Positions 1-8,114 of a stretch of 13,545 nucleotides of DNA are shown one piece after another. This stretch comes from Burkholderiaceae bacterium. GTDB lineage: Bacteria; Pseudomonadota; Gammaproteobacteria; Burkholderiales; Burkholderiaceae. Every line of letters starts with the position of its first letter. Position 1 is the stretch's first letter. The notes below the pieces were generated by a model. It did no database searches. It saw nothing but the letters and a program-made list of their open reading frames with translations, and was not told the DNA's origin. A program made the position numbers and the translations under genes. The stretch is taken from NCBI GenBank assembly GCA_017998575.1, contig JAGOCV010000081.1, forward strand, positions 1-13,545, read 5' to 3'.

Positions 1-854
1 GCAGCCAGGCCCGCCGCGCCGGCACCCTCCACCAGTGTCTTCTCGATCTCCAGCAGCATCACGATGGCCTGCTCGATGTCGCCCTCGTCCACCAGCAGCA
101 GGTCGTTCACGCGCTCGGCGACGATCTCGCGTGTGAGCCGCCCCGGCGTGCCGACGGCGATGCCCTCGGCAATGGTGCTCGTGCCCTGCGGCAGCGAACG
201 GCCCTGGATGGCGTTGACCATGGCCGGAAAGCGCGAAGTCTGCACGCCCACGATCTCGATGTCCGGCCTGAGCGCGCGCGCCGCCGTGGCCATGCCGGCG
301 ATCAGCCCGCCGCCGCCCACGGCGACCACCAGGGTGTCGAGGTCGGGCTGGGCGCGCAGCATCTCCAGCCCCACCGTGCCCTGGCCGGCGATGATGGCCT
401 CGTCGTCGTACGGATGCACGAACACCAGGCCGCGCGCCTCGGCCAGCGCCAGCGCGTGGGCGCGCGCCTCGTCCAGCGTGTCGCCGTGCAGCACCACTTC
501 GGCGCCGAAGCCGCGCGTGCGCTCCACCTTCACACCTGGCGTGAATCGCGGCATGACGATGGTGGCGTGAATGCCCAGCCGCTGCGCGTGATAGGCCACG
601 CCCTGGGCGTGGTTGCCGGCCGACATGGCGATCACGCCGCGCGCGGCCTCCTGGGCCGCCAGCTGCGACAGCTTGTTGCACGCGCCGCGCTCCTTGAACG
701 ATGCGGTGAACTGCAGGTTCTCGAACTTGAGGAAGATGCGTGCGCCCGTCACCTGCGACAGCGTCTGCGATTCGACGAATGGCGTGTCCGCCACATGGCC
801 CGCCACGCGCGCGGCGGCGGCTTCGATGTCATGCAATCCGATCATGTCGGCCAT
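1..854 (-). CDS. threonine/serine ammonia-lyase (threonine dehydratase), 3' end cut off by window
   Basis: PLP-dependent fold-type II enzyme that deaminates L-threonine to 2-oxobutanoate (and usually L-serine to pyruvate) in the cytoplasm. The 284 visible residues show the PLP lysine in ASFKERGA (Lys54), the substrate loop SAGNHAQG (78-85), and the phosphate-binding glycine loop VGGGGLIAG (Gly180-183). The reading frame runs off the left edge, so it is unknown whether a C-terminal ACT domain follows. That would separate the roughly 400-residue form from the roughly 330-residue catabolic TdcB type, and no symbol is given for this reason. The start is ATG at 854 with GGGGAC just upstream; an ATG at 845 is an alternative with better ribosome-site spacing. 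A strong hairpin lies in the leader. The gene diverges from the AAA+ ATPase gene. Family assignment is secure; biosynthetic or catabolic role is not. Confidence 0.93.
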   Translation of the reverse strand, partial: MADMIGLHDIEAAAARVAGHVADTPFVESQTLSQVTGARIFLKFENLQFTASFKERGACNKLSQLAAQEAARGVIAMSAGNHAQGVAYHAQRLGIHATIVMPRFTPGVKVERTRGFGAEVVLHGDTLDEARAHALALAEARGLVFVHPYDDEAIIAGQGTVGLEMLRAQPDLDTLVVAVGGGGLIAGMATAARALRPDIEIVGVQTSRFPAMVNAIQGRSLPQGTSTIAEGIAVGTPGRLTREIVAERVNDLLLVDEGDIEQAIVMLLEIEKTLVEGAGAAGLA

Positions 855-869
855 TGTCCCCGTCCGGCT

Positions 870-889
870 GCGGTGGGCAACCCCACCGC
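870..889 (-). promoter_or_regulatory. perfect 8-bp hairpin in the leader of the threonine ammonia-lyase gene
   Basis: GCGGTGGG (870-877) and CCCACCGC (882-889) are exact reverse complements around a 4-base loop. The structure ends 15 bases before the ATG at 854 of the minus-strand gene and has no T-run after it on either strand, so it is not a canonical intrinsic terminator. It would fold in the mRNA close to the ribosome-binding region. It could tune translation or mRNA stability, or be a protein-binding palindrome. The stem is seen directly; the role is inference. Confidence 0.5.
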
Positions 890-962
890 GCGGCGGAATT
901 GTCAACCAGCGTCTTCCCATGGTCTTGCTCCTGCGTTATGGTGGCATCGCTTCGAGTCTCCC

Positions 963-967
963 AGGAG
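963..967 (+). promoter_or_regulatory. ribosome-binding site AGGAG fixing the start of the AAA+ ATPase
   Basis: AGGAG is followed by a 7-base spacer and ATG at 975. This decides the start: the frame stays open back to 414, but that part lies antisense to the conserved threonine ammonia-lyase coding sequence and has no comparable ribosome site. Confidence 0.8.
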
Positions 968-974
968 TCACTGC

Positions 975-3305
975 ATGGCCAGACGCTCAGCACCGGAAGT
1001 CGCCGCGCCTTCGTCGCGCGGTCAGCCGCTGCCCTCGCCGGGGCTGCAGGGCGCGCCCGTGCTCGACCTCATGTGTTCGCACTTCGTGCTCACGCTGGCG
1101 GCCAAGCAGGGCTCCAAGTTCAATGTGCGGCGAGACCTCAACGGACTGCTGTCACTGGCAGGTCGCCACCTGGCCTGGCCCGCGCCCGTGCTGGCGCGGT
1201 TGCGCATCTTCCTCTCGCGCCGTTGCCAGGGCAACGACCTCTGGCGCGGCCACGAGGCGCTCGATGCACGGGAATTCCTCGACCGCTTCGGTGTCTGGCG
1301 CGGCCCATACGAAGAAGGCACGCTGTTTTTCTACCTCGACGAATACGCCAAGGACAGCCCGCGCGACCTGCTGGCCGTGCTGTCCGCCACCGGCACCTGG
1401 CTCACGCAGGCGCTCAAGAAGCAGTCCACGCGCGTCGAAAAGAACATCGATTCGCTCTCGGGTCTGCTGCAGCTCAACCGTGCCGAGCGGGCACTGCTGC
1501 TTTACGGCACGCTGGCGCGCTACCAGCGCGACCTGCGCTCGCTGCTGGTGGAGTTCAAGGTCAGCAACGCACCCGAGGCCTACGCTGCCATCGCCGAAGT
1601 GGCAGGCGTCAACCCGGGGGAGGTGGGCGAGGCGCTGCGCGCGGGCTCGCGGCTGGAGCGCATCGGCCTGGTCGAGAACCTGATCTCCGAGCACAACATC
1701 ACCGACCTGGCCGACCTGATGAAGGTGAGCGAGAAGCTGCCGCCCGTGCTCATGCGCGAGTACCGCGACGAGAGCGAACTGATGGCGGTGTTCACGCGTC
1801 CTTCGGCCAAGAGCACGCTCGCCGTCTCCGATTTCTCCTTCGTCGCCGACGACGCGCAGGTGCTGTGCACGCTGCTGCGCAATGCGGTCGCCCGCAAGGA
1901 GCCCGGTGTCAACGTGCTGCTCTACGGTCCGCCCGGCACCGGCAAGACCGAGCTGGCGAAAGTGGTCGCGCAGGCGGCCGGGCTGGAGCTGTTCGAGGTG
2001 GAGTACGCCGACCGAGATGGCAACTCGCTGTCGGGCCGCGACCGCTACCGTTCGCTGCAGATCGCGCAGGTGTTCCTCAAGGGCAGCGCGCAGGCCGCGC
2101 TGCTGTTCGACGAGGTGGAAGACGTGTTTCCGCCCATCAGCAACGAGGCCGCACAGTTCATGGCGCGCGCCGAGCAGGTGGCGCAGCCGGTCGGCCATTC
2201 GGTCAGCGGCAAGGCCTGGGTCAACCAGATCCTCGAATCCAACCCCGTGCCCACGCTGTGGGTCACCAACCGCATCGAGCAGATCGACCCGGCGTTCCGC
2301 CGCCGCTTCGCCTATCACCTCGAACTCAAGTCGCCGCCGCCCGGCGCGCGCGAGCAACTGGTACGGCGCGCGCTGGACGGCGTGAGTGTGTCCGAGCCCT
2401 TCGTCGCCAAGCTCACCGAGCGGCGCGGCCTCACGCCGGCGCAGATCCGCACCGCGCTGCGCTTCGCGGGCCTGGCGCGCGAGGGTGCTTCGGACGCGGC
2501 CACCACCGAAGCGCTGATTGAGCGGCAACTGCGCAACGCCGACCTGGCGCTGGGCTCGCGCGGCGAGGCGCGCGGCGTGCGCCCGACGGTCACCACCTAC
2601 GACCTCGACATGCTCAATGTCGAAAGCCGCTTTCCCGTCTCCCGCATCGTCGAGGCGCTGCGCGCGCGCGGCCACGGCACGCTGTGCTTTCACGGCGCGC
2701 CCGGCACCGGCAAGACCGCGCTGGCCGAGCACATCGCGCAGGCGCTGGGGCGCCCGCTCATGATCCGGCAGGCCAGCGATCTGATGAGCAAATTCGTCGG
2801 CGAGACCGAACAGCAGATGGCGGCGATGTTCCGCGACGCCGAGGCCGAGCAGGCCGTGCTGCTGCTCGACGAGGCCGACAGCTTCCTGCAGGACCGGCGC
2901 GGCGCGCAGCGCAACTACGAAGTCACAGAGGTCAACGAGATGCTGCAGGGCATGGAGCGTTTCCGCGGCATCTTCGTGTGCACCACCAACCTGATGGAGC
3001 GCATCGATCAGGCGGCGCTGCGGCGCTTCACCTTCAAGATCCGGTTCAGCCCGCTCACGCATGAGCAGCGCGAACGCATGTTCGTGCATGAGGCGCTGTC
3101 CGGCGATGCGTCGGCCTTCACCGAATCGCTGCGACTGCGGCTGGCAAAGCTCGATCAGCTGTGCCCCGGCGACTTCGCCGCCGTCAAGCGGCAGGCCGAC
3201 ATCCTCGGCGAGAACCTGCTGGCGGAGGAATTCGCCGAACAGCTGGAGGCCGAGCACCGCATCAAGCCCGAGGTGCGGGAATCGCGCGGCATGGGCTTCG
3301 TCTAG
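975..3305 (+). CDS. double AAA+ ATPase domain protein
   Basis: A 776-residue protein with two complete AAA+ modules. Module 1 has Walker A GPPGTGKT (318-325), Walker B ending in Asp379-Glu380, sensor-1 Asn432 and an arginine-rich segment DPAFRRRF (438-445). Module 2 has Walker A GAPGTGKT (574-581), Walker B LLLDEADSF with Asp632-Glu633, sensor-1 Asn672 and ALRRF (681-685). Both modules look catalytically intact. The first ~300 residues are predicted largely helical by eye, with no motif I recognise; this is where substrate or adaptor specificity would be expected. No signal peptide or membrane segment is seen, so it is probably a cytoplasmic remodelling or unfolding ATPase of the broad SpoVK/CDC48-like class (COG0464 type). 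Substrate is unknown. The gene stands alone, diverging from the threonine ammonia-lyase and converging on recQ with a 23-base gap. AAA+ identity is certain; biological role is not assigned. Confidence 0.92.
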   Translation: MARRSAPEVAAPSSRGQPLPSPGLQGAPVLDLMCSHFVLTLAAKQGSKFNVRRDLNGLLSLAGRHLAWPAPVLARLRIFLSRRCQGNDLWRGHEALDAREFLDRFGVWRGPYEEGTLFFYLDEYAKDSPRDLLAVLSATGTWLTQALKKQSTRVEKNIDSLSGLLQLNRAERALLLYGTLARYQRDLRSLLVEFKVSNAPEAYAAIAEVAGVNPGEVGEALRAGSRLERIGLVENLISEHNITDLADLMKVSEKLPPVLMREYRDESELMAVFTRPSAKSTLAVSDFSFVADDAQVLCTLLRNAVARKEPGVNVLLYGPPGTGKTELAKVVAQAAGLELFEVEYADRDGNSLSGRDRYRSLQIAQVFLKGSAQAALLFDEVEDVFPPISNEAAQFMARAEQVAQPVGHSVSGKAWVNQILESNPVPTLWVTNRIEQIDPAFRRRFAYHLELKSPPPGAREQLVRRALDGVSVSEPFVAKLTERRGLTPAQIRTALRFAGLAREGASDAATTEALIERQLRNADLALGSRGEARGVRPTVTTYDLDMLNVESRFPVSRIVEALRARGHGTLCFHGAPGTGKTALAEHIAQALGRPLMIRQASDLMSKFVGETEQQMAAMFRDAEAEQAVLLLDEADSFLQDRRGAQRNYEVTEVNEMLQGMERFRGIFVCTTNLMERIDQAALRRFTFKIRFSPLTHEQRERMFVHEALSGDASAFTESLRLRLAKLDQLCPGDFAAVKRQADILGENLLAEEFAEQLEAEHRIKPEVRESRGMGFV

Positions 3306-3328
3306 AGTTCTGGCCTTGCTGTGCAGGT

Positions 3329-5374
3329 TCAGACGGTGCTGACAACCCGCAGGACTTCTTCGCCGTAGGCCTCGAGCTTCTTGGCGCCGATGCCGCTCAC
3401 GCCCGAGAGCTCGTCGAGCGTGGTGGGCGCGAGCGAGGCCACGCCGGCCAGCGTGTCGTCCTTGAAGATCACATAGGCCGGCAGGTTGTGCTCGCGCGCG
3501 ACTTCCGAGCGCCAGGCGCGCAGCGCCTCGAAGCGCTTGAGCCCGTCGGCGTCGAGCGAGGCCGCGGCCGCCGAGGTCGTGCCCTTGCCGCTGCCCGACC
3601 GCGAGTTGCGGCCTGACCGGCCGGCGGGCTGGGAGACGGATTCGCGCAGACGCACTGCGACCTCGCCCTTGAGCACGGCGCGCGATCCCTCGGTGAGCGT
3701 GAGCGTGTTGAAGGCTTCCGGGTCCACCGCCACCGCGCCGATGGCAATGAGCTGCCGCAGCACGCCGCGCAACTGCGTCTCGCTGAACTCGGCGCCGATG
3801 CCGAAGGTGGAGAGCTGGTCGTGGCCGTGCTGCGCCACCTTCTCGGTCTTCTTGCCGCGAACGATGTCCATCACGTGGCCCGAGCCGAAGGTGATGCCGC
3901 TCTTCTGTTGCACGCGGTAGATGGTGGAGAGCAGCTTGCGCGCCGCATCGGTGCCGTCCCAGACGGCCGGCGGGTTCAGGCAGTTGTCGCAATTTCCGCA
4001 GCGCAGGCGGGCTTCGCCCGTCGGTGCATGGCCAGTGTCTCCGGTCAGCGCAGGCGGGCCTTCGCCATAGGTCTCGCCGAAGTAGCCCAGCAGGCGCACG
4101 CGCCGGCAGTCGATGGCCTCGGCCAGGCCCAGCAGCGCGTCGAGCTTGCCGCGCATGACCTGCTTGAATTCTTCGCCGGCCGGGCTCTCGTCGATCATGC
4201 GGCGCTGGTTGACCACGTCCTGCAGGCCGTAGGTCATCCAGGCGTCGGCCGGCCCGCCGTCACGGCCGGCGCGGCCGGTTTCCTGGTAGTAGCCCTCGAT
4301 GTTCTTGGGCATGTCGAGGTGGCAGACGAAACGCACGTCGGGCTTGTCGATGCCCATGCCGAACGCGATGGTGGCCACCATCACGATGCCGTCCTCGCGC
4401 AGGAAACGGTCCTGGTGTGTCTGCCGCACGGCGACGTCCAGGCCCGCGTGGTAGGGCAGGGCGTTCAGGCCCGCGTCGGCCAGCATGTGGGCGATCTCTT
4501 CGACCCGCTTGCGCGACTGGCAATACACCACGCCGGCCTCGCCGGCGTGCTCGCGCTCGATGAAGCGCAGCAGTTGCAGCGAGGCGTCCTTCTTCTCGAC
4601 GATGGTGTAGCGGATGTTGGGCCGGTCGAAGCTGCTGACGAAGTGGCGCGCGTCCTGCAACTGCAGGCGCTCGACGATGTCCTCGCGCGTGAGCGCGTCG
4701 GCCGTCGCCGTGAGCGCGATGCGCGGCACGCGCGCGAAACGCTCATGCAGCACGGTGAGCGCGCGGTACTCGGGGCGGAAGTCGTGGCCCCACTGGCTCA
4801 CGCAGTGCGCCTCGTCGATGGCGAACAGGGCCAGGCGGCCCGCCTCATGAAGGCGCTGCAGCAGTTCGAGGAAGCGTGGCGTGGTCACGCGCTCGGGCGC
4901 GGCGTACAGCAGCGTCACCTCGCCGCGCGCCATGCGGCGCTCGACGTCCTGCGTCTGCTGCCAGTCGAGCGTGGAGTTCAGGAAATCGGCCTCCACGCCG
5001 GCCTCGCGCAGCGCGCCCACCTGGTCGTGCATCAGTGCGATGAGCGGCGACACCACCACGGTGATGCCCTGGCCGGCGCGCTGGCGCGCGATGGCCGGAA
5101 TCTGGTAGCACAGCGACTTGCCGCCACCCGTGGGCATGAGCACCAGCGCATCTCCGCCCGCGATGACGTGGCGCACGATGGCTTCCTGCGGACCACGGAA
5201 GTGTTCGTAGCCGAATACCTCCCGCAGGATCAGGTCGGGAGCGGCGGGCAGTGAGGTGGAGGACAAGGCGGAGAGGAGCGTGATGGGCGCGCGATTGGGA
5301 CAGCCGCGCGCAGCCGGTGATTGTCGCCGCTCCGGCGGTCGTGCCCCACCGGGCACTGCACGGGCGGCCGGCAT
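3329..5374 (-). CDS. recQ: ATP-dependent DNA helicase RecQ
   Basis: 3'-5' superfamily-2 DNA helicase acting in recombination repair (RecF pathway) and stalled-fork processing. With ATG at 5374 the protein has 681 residues. Visible are motif I TGGGKS (82-87), motif II DEAH (187-190) followed by the RecQ aromatic loop [11 protein letters not shown], motif III LTATAD (221-226), and motifs V/VI through [10 protein letters not shown] (364-373). The RQC zinc site has Cys423, Cys459, Cys462 and Cys465, then a winged helix, a Ser/Gly/Arg-rich linker (~580-605) and a C-terminal HRDC domain (~606-681). Helicase and HRDC parts look complete. Oddities are an N-terminal extension of ~40 residues before the conserved region and a longer than usual loop between the first and second zinc cysteines. 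The start is moderately certain: GGGAG lies 9 bases upstream of the ATG, and a later TTG near [10 protein letters not shown] is the alternative. It diverges from hutH. Confidence 0.96.
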   Translation of the reverse strand: MPAARAVPGGARPPERRQSPAARGCPNRAPITLLSALSSTSLPAAPDLILREVFGYEHFRGPQEAIVRHVIAGGDALVLMPTGGGKSLCYQIPAIARQRAGQGITVVVSPLIALMHDQVGALREAGVEADFLNSTLDWQQTQDVERRMARGEVTLLYAAPERVTTPRFLELLQRLHEAGRLALFAIDEAHCVSQWGHDFRPEYRALTVLHERFARVPRIALTATADALTREDIVERLQLQDARHFVSSFDRPNIRYTIVEKKDASLQLLRFIEREHAGEAGVVYCQSRKRVEEIAHMLADAGLNALPYHAGLDVAVRQTHQDRFLREDGIVMVATIAFGMGIDKPDVRFVCHLDMPKNIEGYYQETGRAGRDGGPADAWMTYGLQDVVNQRRMIDESPAGEEFKQVMRGKLDALLGLAEAIDCRRVRLLGYFGETYGEGPPALTGDTGHAPTGEARLRCGNCDNCLNPPAVWDGTDAARKLLSTIYRVQQKSGITFGSGHVMDIVRGKKTEKVAQHGHDQLSTFGIGAEFSETQLRGVLRQLIAIGAVAVDPEAFNTLTLTEGSRAVLKGEVAVRLRESVSQPAGRSGRNSRSGSGKGTTSAAAASLDADGLKRFEALRAWRSEVAREHNLPAYVIFKDDTLAGVASLAPTTLDELSGVSGIGAKKLEAYGEEVLRVVSTV

Positions 5375-5437
5375 GGCGCTTCGCTCCCGCCATCGCACAG
5401 CCGGCGCGGAACGCCGCACCATGGACGAATCATCCAG

Positions 5438-5444
5438 AAGGGAG
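5438..5444 (+). promoter_or_regulatory. strong ribosome-binding site of hutH
   Basis: AAGGGAG with a 5-base spacer to ATG at 5450. It selects this ATG over the longer frame open from 5321, whose extra residues would overlap the 5' end of recQ and are not conserved in the family. Only 75 bases separate the hutH and recQ starts, so the two divergent promoters must lie in or next to this gap. I could not pick out a convincing -35/-10 pair or a HutC-type operator there. Confidence 0.75.
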
Positions 5445-5449
5445 TTTCC

Positions 5450-7054
5450 ATGAACGTCTCGGTCACTGCGGACGCCGCATCCGTCCCCGCAGGCACGGCA
5501 TCCGTTTCCGCCCGGCTGGTGCCGGGCCAGGTCGATCTGGCGCTGCTGCGCCGCATTCACGCGGGCGGCCTGGCCCTCACGCTGCACGAGCCCGCGCGCG
5601 CAGTGCTGGCCCGATCGCGGGCCGCGGTGGATCGCATCCTTGAAACCGGCGGTGTGGCCTATGGCATCAACACAGGCTTCGGCAAGTTGGCGCAAACCGT
5701 GATCCCGCCCGGCCGGCTGTCCGAACTGCAGCGCAACCTCGTGCTATCGCACAGTGCCGGCACCGGCGAACCCCTGTCCCCGGGTGTGGTGCGGCTGGTG
5801 CTGGCCACCAAGGCCGTGAGCCTGGCACGAGGCCATTCGGGGGTGCGCCCCGAACTGGTCGATGCGTTGCTGGAATTGTTCAATGCGGGCCTGTTGCCGC
5901 TGATCCCCTCCAGAGGGTCGGTCGGGGCCTCGGGTGATCTGGCGCCGCTGGCACACCTGGCGTGCGTACTGATCGGTGAAGGGCACGCCACCACTTCGGA
6001 CGGCGCGGTGATCGACGGGCGTACGGCCATGGCGCGCATCGGCCGGGAACCCTTCGTGCTCGGCCCGAAGGAGGGGCTGGCGCTGCTCAACGGCACGCAG
6101 GTGTCGAATGCGCTGGCGCTGGAGGGGTTGTTCGGCGCCTCGGACGTGTTCTGCTCAGGCCTGGTGTCGGGTGCCCTGTCGCTCGAAGCCGTCCGGGGGT
6201 CGGTCAAGCCGCTCGATGCCCGCATCCATGCGGCGCGCGGGCAGTCCGGCCAGGTGGCGGTGGCCCGTGCCTTGCGCGAGCTGCTCGAAGGCAGCCAGAT
6301 CGTGGCCTCGCACGAACACTGCGGCCGTGTGCAAGACCCCTACTCCATCCGTTGCGTGCCGCAGGTCATGGGCGCGTGCCTGGACAATCTCGTGCACGCC
6401 GCCCGCGTGCTGGTCATCGAGGCGAATGCGGCATCCGACAACCCCCTGGTGTTCGCCGACACGGGCGATGTCATCTCGGGCGGCAACTTCCACGCCGAGC
6501 CCGTGGCTTTCGCGGCCGACATCATGGCCCTGGCAGTGGCCGAGATCGGGGCCATCGCCGAGCGGCGCCTGGCGCTGCTGCTCGACAGCGGCCTTTCGGG
6601 CCTGCCGGCTTTCCTGGTGGAGGACGGAGGGGTCAACTCCGGCTTCATGATCGCCCAGGTGACGGCGGCGGCGCTGGCCTCTGAGAACAAGTCGCTGGCA
6701 CACCCGGCCAGCGTCGACAGCCTGCCCACATCGGCCAACCAGGAGGATCATGTGTCCATGGCCACCAATGCCGCGCGCCGACTGGCTGCCATGGTGGACA
6801 ACACGGCCGTCGTCGTGGGCATCGAGGCCATGGCGGCGGTGCAGGGGATCGAGCTGCGGCGATCGGGCTTCAAGAGTTCGCCGTTGCTCGAATGCGAGAT
6901 CGCGGGCATCCGCGAGCGCGTCGCCTTCCTCGAGCGCGATCGCCTGCTGGCCCCGGATATCGAGGCCATGCGCCACTGGGCACGGCGGGCCGAGGTGCCC
7001 GCGCCACTGCATGCATTGCGCGCGATTCCTACAATCGGGGCATGCAGCCCGTGA
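5450..7054 (+). CDS. hutH: histidine ammonia-lyase (histidase)
   Basis: Cytoplasmic MIO-dependent enzyme that converts L-histidine to urocanate and ammonia, the first step of histidine catabolism. The 534-residue protein has the self-cyclising Ala160-Ser161-Gly162 in [15 protein letters not shown], which forms the MIO electrophile. Against Pseudomonas putida HutH (recalled, offset 18) the catalytic set is present: Tyr71, His101, Asn213, Tyr298, Arg301, Phe347 and Glu432. The specificity pair is Ser100-His101 in LVLSHSAG, as in histidases, whereas tyrosine and phenylalanine lyases carry His-Leu or Phe-Leu there. [16 protein letters not shown] and [10 protein letters not shown] are all recognisable. 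About 18 extra N-terminal residues precede the conserved core. No hutU, hutI, hutG/F or hutC is in the window, which is unusual. The 3' end overlaps the downstream metH-type gene by 13 bases. Confidence 0.94.
   Translation: MNVSVTADAASVPAGTASVSARLVPGQVDLALLRRIHAGGLALTLHEPARAVLARSRAAVDRILETGGVAYGINTGFGKLAQTVIPPGRLSELQRNLVLSHSAGTGEPLSPGVVRLVLATKAVSLARGHSGVRPELVDALLELFNAGLLPLIPSRGSVGASGDLAPLAHLACVLIGEGHATTSDGAVIDGRTAMARIGREPFVLGPKEGLALLNGTQVSNALALEGLFGASDVFCSGLVSGALSLEAVRGSVKPLDARIHAARGQSGQVAVARALRELLEGSQIVASHEHCGRVQDPYSIRCVPQVMGACLDNLVHAARVLVIEANAASDNPLVFADTGDVISGGNFHAEPVAFAADIMALAVAEIGAIAERRLALLLDSGLSGLPAFLVEDGGVNSGFMIAQVTAAALASENKSLAHPASVDSLPTSANQEDHVSMATNAARRLAAMVDNTAVVVGIEAMAAVQGIELRRSGFKSSPLLECEIAGIRERVAFLERDRLLAPDIEAMRHWARRAEVPAPLHALRAIPTIGACSP
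7030..7035 (+). promoter_or_regulatory. putative -10 element TACAAT just before the metH-type start
   Basis: TACAAT matches the sigma-70 -10 consensus at five of six positions. It sits inside the last codons of hutH and ends 6 bases before the ATG at 7042, so transcription would begin at or near that A. No good -35 is seen 16-18 bases upstream. If real, it gives the metH-type gene its own promoter and a leaderless or nearly leaderless transcript. Low to moderate confidence because a hexamer can occur by chance. Confidence 0.35.
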
Positions 7055-8088
7055 ACTACACCCGCGCCCAGGCCCTGCCTGGCATCCTGGCCCGCCGCAT
7101 CGCCATCCTCGACGGTGCGATGGGCACGATGATCCAGCGCTTCAAGCTGACGGAGGAGCAATACCGCGGCGAGCGCTTCAAGGACTTCCATCGCGACGTG
7201 AAGGGCAACAACGAGCTGCTCTCGCTCACGCGGCCCGACGTCATCCGCGACATCCACGAAGGCTACCTGGCAGCCGGCGCCGACCTGATCGAGACCAACA
7301 CCTTCGGCGCCACCACGGTGGCGCAGGAGGACTACGACATGGCCGCGCTGGCGCGCGAGATGAACCTCGAATCGGCCCGCCTCGCGCGCGCGGCCTGCGA
7401 CAAGTTCAGCACGCCGGGCAAGCCGCGCTACGTGGCCGGCGCCCTCGGCCCCACGCCCAAGACGGCCAGCATCAGCCCCGACGTGAACGACCCGGGCGCG
7501 CGCAACATCGACTTCGAGACCCTGCGCGCGGCCTACTACGAACAGGTGCAGGCGCTGGTGGAAGGCGGCAGCGACGTGCTGCTGGTCGAGACCATCTTCG
7601 ACACGCTCAACGCCAAGGCCGCGCTGTTCGCCATCGACGAATTCTTTGCCGCCAGCGGCGAGCGCCTGCCGATCCTGATCAGCGGCACCGTGACCGACGC
7701 CTCGGGCCGCATCCTCTCGGGCCAGACCGTCACCGCCTTCTGGCACAGCGTGCGCCATGCGCAGCCGCTGGCCATCGGCCTGAACTGCGCCCTGGGCGCG
7801 GCGCTCATGCGTCCGTACATCCAGGAACTGCACCGCGCCGCGCCCGATACCTTCATCAGTTGCTACCCCAACGCCGGCCTGCCCAACCCCATGAGCGAGA
7901 CCGGCTTCGACGAGACGCCCGACGTCACCGCGCGCCTGCTGCACGAGTTCGCGGCCGAAGGCCTGGTCAACATCGTCGGCGGCTGCTGCGGCACCACGCC
8001 CGACCACATCGGCGCCATCGCAGGGGCCGTGGCGCCGCTTGCCACGCGCTCGCTGGGCGCGAACCGCTTTTACAGAGAAGCCGCCTGA
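7042..8088 (+). CDS. metH: homocysteine S-methyltransferase, N-terminal half of split methionine synthase
   Basis: A 348-residue protein that matches only the zinc-dependent homocysteine-binding module of cobalamin-dependent methionine synthase. DGAMGTMIQ near the N terminus is the classic MetH barrel motif, and ETNTFGAT follows. The three zinc/thiolate cysteines are Cys249 (LNCALGA) and Cys315-Cys316 (GGCCGTTP), at almost the positions of Cys247/310/311 in E. coli MetH. The folate-binding, B12-binding and reactivation domains are absent, so a separate protein must supply methylcobalamin. Split MetH is, from general knowledge, common in Comamonadaceae, but the partner is not seen here. The start ATG at 7042 overlaps hutH; GTG at 7051 is possible, since GGGG at 7037-7040 is better spaced for it. 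Another methyl donor, such as S-methylmethionine, is a less likely alternative. A 26-base gap separates it from the next gene. Confidence 0.88.
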   Translation: MQPVNYTRAQALPGILARRIAILDGAMGTMIQRFKLTEEQYRGERFKDFHRDVKGNNELLSLTRPDVIRDIHEGYLAAGADLIETNTFGATTVAQEDYDMAALAREMNLESARLARAACDKFSTPGKPRYVAGALGPTPKTASISPDVNDPGARNIDFETLRAAYYEQVQALVEGGSDVLLVETIFDTLNAKAALFAIDEFFAASGERLPILISGTVTDASGRILSGQTVTAFWHSVRHAQPLAIGLNCALGAALMRPYIQELHRAAPDTFISCYPNAGLPNPMSETGFDETPDVTARLLHEFAAEGLVNIVGGCCGTTPDHIGAIAGAVAPLATRSLGANRFYREAA

Positions 8089-8114
8089 GCGCAGGCGAGG
8101 GCAGGGGTGCCGCG

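Noticed and set aside
899..905. TTGACAA on the minus strand as a -35 box for the threonine ammonia-lyase.
   Set aside because: No acceptable -10 hexamer occurs 16-18 bases downstream; that stretch is the GC hairpin.
414..974. Upstream extension of the AAA+ ATPase frame, open from 414.
   Set aside because: It lies antisense to the threonine ammonia-lyase and its leader. The AGGAG-ATG at 963-977 is a far better start.
1931..1950. A 20-base direct repeat, identical at 2699-2718.
   Set aside because: Both copies encode the PGTGKT Walker A core of the two AAA+ modules; codon convergence or ancient domain duplication explains it.
1152..3992. A 946-codon minus-strand open frame crossing the AAA+ ATPase gene and the end of recQ.
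   Set aside because: It is antisense to or out of frame with two clearly conserved genes. Its translation is Arg/Ala/His/Leu-rich with no domain signature, as expected of shadow frames in GC-rich DNA.
5402..5416. Small hairpin CGGCG/CGCCG in the recQ-hutH gap.
   Set aside because: A 5-bp stem in GC-rich DNA is expected by chance, and there is no T-run or link to a known site.
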